Below the pieces are notes generated by a model. It made no database searches. It was not told the DNA's origin and saw nothing but the letters and a program-made list of their open reading frames with translations. From assembly GCA_945643635.1 (NCBI GenBank), contig CALZFC010000020.1, positions 662,001 through 726,000 on the forward strand: a DNA stretch of 64,000 nucleotides, in the 5' to 3' direction. This document shows, in pieces, positions 58,290-64,000 of this stretch. How positions within the stretch are numbered: the first letter of the stretch is position 1; each line of letters starts with the position of its first letter. Position numbers and translations under genes: made by a program. The stretch comes from Allodiplogaster sudhausi. Lineage: Eukaryota > Nematoda > Chromadorea > Rhabditida > Diplogasteridae.

Positions 58290-59084
58290 ATGTCCCCTCC
58301 ACCCAAACGCGCCCACCTCTCCACCTCGGCCAACTCGTCTCCATCCGCTTCCACGCCCTCCAACTACGATGTCAACATCCAGAAGATCGTGAACGACGCT
58401 CTCGGCTTCGCCAACGGGCCCTCGCCGGCGGGGATGAACAAGCAGAAATGGGAAGGTATGGCCAGCTTGCTTATTCTTATGTCCACCACCCTTGAAAAGC
58501 TCGCTGTCCTGCTTCCCTCGTCCTCTGCTCCCATGTCTGTCCCTCTCCCCCGGCCTGCCCTCTCCTTCGCTGGCTCCGAGTGCCCTGCCGAGCGCCATCT
58601 TCGGGAGCGCTCCCTCGTTGTGGTTGGCCTCCCGGAGTCCGCCTCTGGCACTCCCTCTGCCCGCGTCTCGGAGGACAGAGCGAATGTGTGCTCCCTGCTG
58701 GACGCCCTGGGTGTAGAAGCGCACCCCCAGACCACTTTCCGCATGGGCCAGCGCGGCACTCGCCCTCGTCTGCTCAAGGTCCTGCTTCCAACTCGCGGTC
58801 ACCTCATGCAAGCTCTGAAGGCGGCGCCCTCTCTTCGTGGCCACTCCACGTGGTCCAAGGTCTTCGTCCGCAGGTCGATGACCGAGGAAGAGAGGCGCCG
58901 CTTCCAGAGAGACCGCGAGCACGCCACCTGGCTCAATCGCACTGAGCCAGGCGTATGGACGATCTACCGCGAGGAGATCTGGAAGAGAAGCGAGATCTCT
59001 GGAAAACGCCGCCTCTCCATCCCGACTCCCCTCCCAGACCCATCCTCGGCTGCGGCGTCCTCTCCATCGGCCATGGGAAACTGA
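58290..59084 (+). CDS. LINE ORF1 protein
   Basis: Starts MSPPPKRAHLSTSANSSPSA; 264 residues from this ATG. The N-terminal half is Ser/Pro-rich. The C-terminal half has SLVVVGLPESA, a helix with VCSLLDALGVEAHP, FRMGQ, RLLKVLLPTRG, and VFVRRSMTEEERRRFQ, the RRM-like arrangement common in CR1/Jockey ORF1 proteins that bind element RNA. An earlier in-frame ATG at 58215 is possible but less likely. Confidence 0.8.
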   Translation: MSPPPKRAHLSTSANSSPSASTPSNYDVNIQKIVNDALGFANGPSPAGMNKQKWEGMASLLILMSTTLEKLAVLLPSSSAPMSVPLPRPALSFAGSECPAERHLRERSLVVVGLPESASGTPSARVSEDRANVCSLLDALGVEAHPQTTFRMGQRGTRPRLLKVLLPTRGHLMQALKAAPSLRGHSTWSKVFVRRSMTEEERRRFQRDREHATWLNRTEPGVWTIYREEIWKRSEISGKRRLSIPTPLPDPSSAAASSPSAMGN

Positions 59085-59146
59085 GTCAACTAGGAACCAG
59101 TCCACCCCAGATATCAGTTTCCCCCTCCCCCCGTCCCTTCTGTGTC

Positions 59147-62003
59147 ATGTTTAATGCAAGAAGCCTTGTTAATAAGCTTTCTGACTTACATGCATATTTA
59201 TCAATCACTCAGCCCGATTTACTTTTTGTTACTGAAACTTGGCTAAACTCAAACATTTTGGACAGCGAAATCGTTAGTAATCTTCCTTATTGTTTATTGC
59301 GTTCTGACCGAAAAGGTAAACGTGGAGGTGGAGTGCTTGTTATGTACAGAAACTCACTAGCAGTCTCAACCGTCTCTGTTAACCGATCATCATGTGACGT
59401 CCTGGCAGTTGATCTACATTCTCAAGTTGACTTTGGTCTCGTCCGTCTTGTCCTTGTCTACCGCCCCCCAAATACATGTTCCGCATCCAATGACTCACTT
59501 TTTGAGAGCTTGCAAGAATTGCTAGCAGTCCCCCAACCCTCACTTCTCTGCGGCGACTTCAATATGCCTTTAAACTGGAATGATCTCTCCTCAACTAAGG
59601 GGCAAAAGGAGGCTCGTAGACTTAGTAAATGACCTCTCACTCATCCAATCTGTCTCCAGTCCAACGCACGGGTCAAACATTCTCGATCTTGTTATCAGCA
59701 CCCTGGGAGTAGCAATTGACTGCGAAATCGTCGCGCCTTTCAGCAGCTCCGACCACTCATCTGTCTCCTTCTCTCTCTCTTTCTCCTCCCCCCTGCCTTT
59801 GTATGTTCCATCTCTTGACTACCGCCGCTGCAACTTCGATCAGCTTTCCATTGCCCTTAGATCAATAGACTGGTGCTCTTGTTTTAATGACTTCATTGAT
59901 GTTGATGATCTATATGAACGCTTCACAGCAATTCTTCTTTCCCTTGCACGCGAAATTACTCCACCTAAGAAAATAAGACTCCCTGCGGACAAGTATCCTC
60001 CCTACATACGTTCACTCCTTTTGCATAAAAACCGTCTTTTTCCTAAGCTAAACTGTCTTCCGGTAAGAATTGAATATGAACGTGTATGTATTAAGTTGCA
60101 GCGTCTCATTTTAAAATTTCTAAAGAACTCTGAATCTCGATTCTTAAATTCCCCAGCCAAGCTTCTGCAGCATGTTTCTACCAGACTAAAAAAGCGTCCC
60201 CATATTGGTTCATTCCACGTTAATTACAAGCTTTTGTCATCCGATAATGCAAAGGCCGAAGCATTCGGATCTTATTTTTCTAGCGTCTTCATAAATGACA
60301 ATGGCACCTCTCTGTCACCATCGTCTCGTGTCATTCACTCTCTTCCAAACTTTATTATAATGCCCCAACAGGTAGCTTTTCATCTTAAGCGACTCAAGCC
60401 ATCTTGCTCTCTCACCTCTGACGCTCTCCCTTCTATCATCCTTAAGAACTGTGCTCTAGTATTGGCTGAACCTCTAAGTTATATCTTTAATTTCTCGCTC
60501 TCTCTCGGCCAGGTCCCCTCTAAATGGCGCGAAGGCATTGTGCTACCAATTAATAAGGTAACCTCCCCTTCCTCTCCGCAAGATTTCAGACCCATAACTA
60601 TTACTCCAGCTGCATGCAAGGTGATGGAAAGATGTCTGATAGCAAAAATCTTAACACACTGTCATCGGTTCCAATTGATACCAGCATGCCAACATGGCTT
60701 CGTTCAAGGCAAATCAGTAGTGACTAACTTGCTCGAATGTTCTCAGTATTGGAAAAGAGAAGTGTGTTCTAACCGGTCTGTTGATGTCCTTTATTATGAT
60801 TTTGCCAAGGCATTTGACAAAGTCTCTGTGCCTAAACTTCTCACAAAGCTGGAATATCTCGGTTTTCGAGGAAACTGGCTAAATTGGTTTGAATCTTTTC
60901 TAGTCTCTCGCACATTTCGAGTAAAAGTGAACGATTCTCTCTCGTCTGTCTTTCCAGCCTCTTCAGGTGTCCCGCAGGGATCCGTGCTCTCTCCTCTTTT
61001 GTTCAGTCTGTACATATCTGATCTTCCTCTGGTTCTTTCTCATCTTCCTCTGGTTAAAATTTGTCTTTTTGCAGATGATATGAAGCTTTTCACCCCTTTC
61101 GATTCAACCACCCAGGGGAAAGCCCATTTTCAACTCTCACATGCTGCAATTGCAATTCAAAACTACTGCCAAAACATGCAGTTGGAAGTCGCACACAAAA
61201 AGTGCGTCGTTTTGCACTTAGGCAAAAATAACCCCCGTCTGCCTTACTACGTATCTCGCACGTTTCCTACTCTGTCTCACTCTCCTTCCTCGCTCTCTCT
61301 ATCTCGAACTCTTCAAGACTCTTCTCTAGCTTTCTCTGTCGCTAGTGAAGCTGTACGAGATCTAGGTGTTTTGATAGATGACAAGTTATCCTTCAATGAT
61401 CATATTAAATCTGTAAGCTCTAAAGCCCTTCGACTAGTATATGCACTCTTTAGAATTCTAAAGTCGAATATCTCGCAGCATTACATTCGTGCTTATAAAT
61501 GCTTCGTTCTTCCAATACTAGAATTCGCATCACCGGTATGGTCTCCCTTTAGAATTATGCAAATTAGATCATTAGAGAATGTTCAGAAAGTTTTTAGTAG
61601 ACTACTATATGTTCGTTGTAACAAGTTCCAGCTCAATTTTAGGAATATTCCATCATACGTTGACCGTCTAGCATTATTCAATTTGGTATCTCTTTATCGT
61701 CGACGAATCGAAATCGATCTCATTACTGCTTATAAGTTATTGCATATGATTTTATCTTCTCCAATATCGCTATTCTATTCGTTTAAACCATGCAACAATC
61801 GTAGATCAGTGTTTGCGTTTCATATTCCAATTACTAAGTCAGATCTTCTAATGCACTCATTTGCTTTTCGCACTTCAAGATGGTATCCTTGTTTGCCACT
61901 CTCTTTTCTCTCCGCACCTTCTGTTAATACCGCCCGTAAAGTTCTGATGTCTATCGATTCCTTGCCTAAAGTAATTAATGCAGTAGAAGTTAGTGGTATT
62001 TAA
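59147..62003 (+). CDS. LINE ORF2: endonuclease plus reverse transcriptase (one frame change)
   Basis: The endonuclease part reads FNARSLVNKLSDL, FVTETWL, GGGVLVMYR, LVYRPPN, LLCGDFNMP and, after the shift, SSDHSS, so every APE-type motif is present. At about 59580-59632 the frame moves by +1 near AAAAGGAGG: the first frame stops at 59632 and the second runs to 62003. The RT reads DFRPITITPAACKVMERCL, QHGFVQGKSVVTNLLE, YYDFAKAFDKVS, SGVPQGSVLSPLLFSLYISD and FADDMKLF. One indel, or a programmed shift, separates the halves; otherwise there are no stops, which points to recent activity. Confidence 0.85.
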
Positions 62004-63335
62004 GCCCGGTTTCCGGCCTACTTCATTCTTAAGACCCCATCGACAACCGCGAGTCAAGCCCCCTGCTGCTCCTCCCCCAGCTTGTACCGTCTCTGGCAAA
62101 GACGAGGCCGGGCAGTGGCGCCCCCGGCTTGGTACGACTCGTGTGCGTCGATTCCCTATCCCCCCCCCTTCCTCCCCAACATATTAGATCATTCGATTTA
62201 AGCAAACATTCCTTCCTATATTTTGTGCTGTCACATCGAAATATTAATTTCATGTACGATAAATAAATAAATAAAATGCCGTCAATGTTTGCTCTCTATA
62301 TTTTGCAAAAGCAGCGAGGTAAAGAAATCTGCGTAAACTCATAGTGATTCTATCATGGCCATGAAGTGTAAAATCGTCATGGGCGATGTTTGGAAGAAAG
62401 CGAAGCGCCGCCGTCGGAAAGATCTCACTTCGGTCGGCTTCTAAGCGGCCGTGGAATATGTACAGCACCGCTCGGCTATAGCGGCTATAGCTGCCGCGTG
62501 CCAAATGGGCCAAGCGAAATACTCGGTTTATGAAGCTTTCCGTGTCAAATCATATGTATTTTTGAGTTCGTGGAAGCTCGCTGCATCTTATCCGCAGAAG
62601 AAATCCTGAAAATATTTAAGAAAATTTAAATCGAGATATAAATCATGCTACTTTTGGTGTGTGTGTAGTACAAAGTCTGTGGTGTAATTTTACATGCTTG
62701 GCAAGTTGCCCAATTTAACTTGGAAAGACTGGGTTGTTTTCATCATCCGTGTTGTTAAAGTGCTCGCTGGTCTTACCCTTTTAATTACTTGTCTTTTTTT
62801 TATTATCACAGATTCGCCAAGCGTCGAAACAAGTATCTGCTCGCTCGAGCAACCGAAGGGGAGCGGGGCGATGGCGGTAAAAGGCCCTACGTCATGCCGC
62901 GGCAGGGATCTCATTAGATCCGTTAAGTTTTGCATTTTCATACTCTTGTTTTTTCGTAATCATTTTACACTATTCCGTTTGTCTAGCGTTTACTAAGAAA
63001 AAGCGTTGAACATGAAGCTTTGTGAATTATTTTTTAGCGGGCTGCGTGTACCGACACTTGTACTTCTGAGCCATCGGGTCTGCTAACATGGAAATCCAGA
63101 GATCATAAATCCCAGGTTCTAACAATTTCTTGCTAACTAATTTAATGTTATCAAAAGAGTTTCTTGACTGTATACCTTTATTGTTTAACAAACAACGAAA
63201 ACTAAGCGCGAATGAGAAAAAAAAAACAAGCCCGAATCAATAGGAAAATATGTTATTAGAAATTTTTTTACTCAAAATACAAACTATGCGAGGGCCAAAT
63301 GTATATAAAAAATTTTGGATAAAAGTGACGCTTGC

Positions 63336-64000
63336 TTAATTCTTATCGCCGGAGCGGTCCGCAAAGCTGTTGAGACTGTGGGATCGGCTTCGGCTCCTGC
63401 TGCGACTGCGCTCATTTTCTCCTTCTCCTTCATTCGACTCATCGTTAGACGCAGTTCTGAAAATATTAGAGAGAGATAAGTTACGTTTCCGAGTATTTCA
63501 ATTGTGAAGCAAATTTTAAGTTGACAAGTTATTCAATGTTTGCATAAATGCAGACCTCATCTGCTTTCTGCAGTAGCTGTTGATGCTTTGAACAGCATCA
63601 CGCCTTTGCATCGCCTTTTGAGATTCACTCACTGGGTAGAACTGCTCGAGTACCTAAAGTAGACAATAGTTATTCTTTTAATCACGTTACTTAGGCAAAT
63701 GTCAAACGAACATTGTAGATAAATTTCCGTTTCCCATTGTTCTTTCGCTTAAGTAGCGGCTCATGGCGATTAGTTTCATTGTTAAAAATCGACGTCTCAA
63801 CCATGCGAGCGAAAACAGATGCATTCTTAGCATTTTCTGCCAATGCAACGGTTTCCTCCTTGTCCATAAAAGTGAATTGCAGGTCTAAATATCCTTTGAA
63901 CAGTTAGCCTAATTTTCATATTAAATCGCTTTTTCCAAGTCCTCGCCTCTGTCTCGTGAATCGGGCGTGCTTCTCTCATGAAGAAGCTGAGCTGATGCCT
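63336..64000 (-). CDS. 3' exons of a minus-strand gene with Arg-Ser tail
   Basis: Exons 63884-63712, 63653-63556 and 63456-63336 join in frame and end in TAA. They read LQFTFMDKEETVALAENAKN, LEQFYPVSESQKAMQRRDAV, and a tail with acidic residues followed by SRSRSRSRSHS. A further exon lies at the window edge (about 64000-63935, reading HERSTPDSRDRGEDLEKA), but its donor is unclear. RS tails are typical of nuclear proteins linked to transcription or splicing; the rest I do not recognise. The 5' part is outside the window. Confidence 0.65.

Larger units (their letters stand above)
58200..62277 (+). mobile_element. Near full-length non-LTR retrotransposon (CR1-like)
   Basis: Two ORFs in order, then a 3' untranslated region of about 270 bases with C-rich blocks and a terminal AAATAAATAAATAAAA (62261-62276). 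The 5' limit lies between 58120 and 58290 and is not sharp. Coding capacity is nearly complete apart from one frame change in ORF2. It is GC-rich in ORF1 and AT-rich in ORF2. It interrupts a minus-strand gene. Confidence 0.9.
56996..62906 (-). pseudogene. Minus-strand gene with frameshifts, interrupted by a LINE
   Basis: Exons on the minus strand: about 62906-62809 (reads PFGCSSEQILVSTLGESV), about 62513-62278 (LAHLARGSYSRYSRAVLYIF and on), 58118 down to about 57250 (from IYDLFITPLAGFSS through GQFGYTGHLRALLVSATGKR), and a last exon about 57140-56996 ending KTFLEICDPIR. The long exon needs two frame changes, near 57912 and near 57575, to keep a protein-like reading. No GT-AG intron explains them, so either the gene is decayed or the sequence has errors there. 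The LINE at 58200-62277 sits between the second and third pieces, probably in an intron. The product has repeated beta-strand-like segments, but I cannot name the family. Confidence 0.5.

Noticed and set aside
58284..59105. 273-codon minus-strand ORF opposite LINE ORF1
   Set aside because: Shadow of the GC-rich ORF1; codon structure and motifs support the plus strand.

Overview
The window is eukaryotic nuclear DNA, most likely from a nematode or another small ecdysozoan. It is AT-rich (A+T roughly 60%), and its genes are split into short exons by short introns; one intron is about 40 bp. It is full of CT/GA and ATGT-type simple repeats. The gene content fits a nematode: astacin proteases with a signal peptide, prodomain, catalytic domain, EGF and CUB-like tail, a CAP/SCP protein, a Cys-loop channel remnant, gustatory-receptor-like and other 7-TM receptors, and a glycosyltransferase-like exon. 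The species cannot be named from sequence alone. All exon joins below were made by eye from splice sites and reading frame.

Layout. Positions 1-4520 and 9752-14630 are two copies of one segmental duplication. Both carry a minus-strand gene that I do not recognise; it has repeated exons and a zinc-finger/RING-like end, and each copy has different lesions. Between and beyond them lie three astacin genes: A (7670-4653, minus, open reading frame but no CUB tail), B (17670-23472, plus, full exon set but broken) and C (41480-37320, minus, full exon set with several stops and frameshifts). A and B have a large inverted-repeat (foldback) element just upstream of the signal-peptide exon, and C has a single arm. 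B also carries an antisense LINE in intron 2, and C carries a short TIR element (MITE) in an intron. A partial CAP gene (16090-15347) lies between copy 2 and astacin B.

23500-37300 holds one well supported four-exon gene of unknown function (24445-25412), a decayed Cys-loop receptor gene (27946-28984), a two-copy dispersed repeat, several exon fragments, and a minus-strand gene end (34944-33703). 42430-44880 is a noncoding tandem duplication, followed by a tiny cysteine-rich secreted-peptide ORF.

45665-56440 is a chemoreceptor region. It holds a 7-TM receptor whose C-terminus runs into a dispersed repeat (45665-48348), an intact 416-residue gustatory-receptor-like gene (51571-53781), and a tandem paralogue that lost two exons (54731-56303), with an orphan exon downstream. 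57000-62900 is a minus-strand gene with frameshifts that contains a nearly full-length LINE with ORF1 and endonuclease-reverse transcriptase. The window ends in the 3' exons of a minus-strand gene with an Arg-Ser tail.

Overall this is a fast-evolving, duplication-rich region where secreted proteases and receptors are copied and decay, and mobile elements sit in introns. GC-AG introns recur, one of them at the same place in all three astacin copies.
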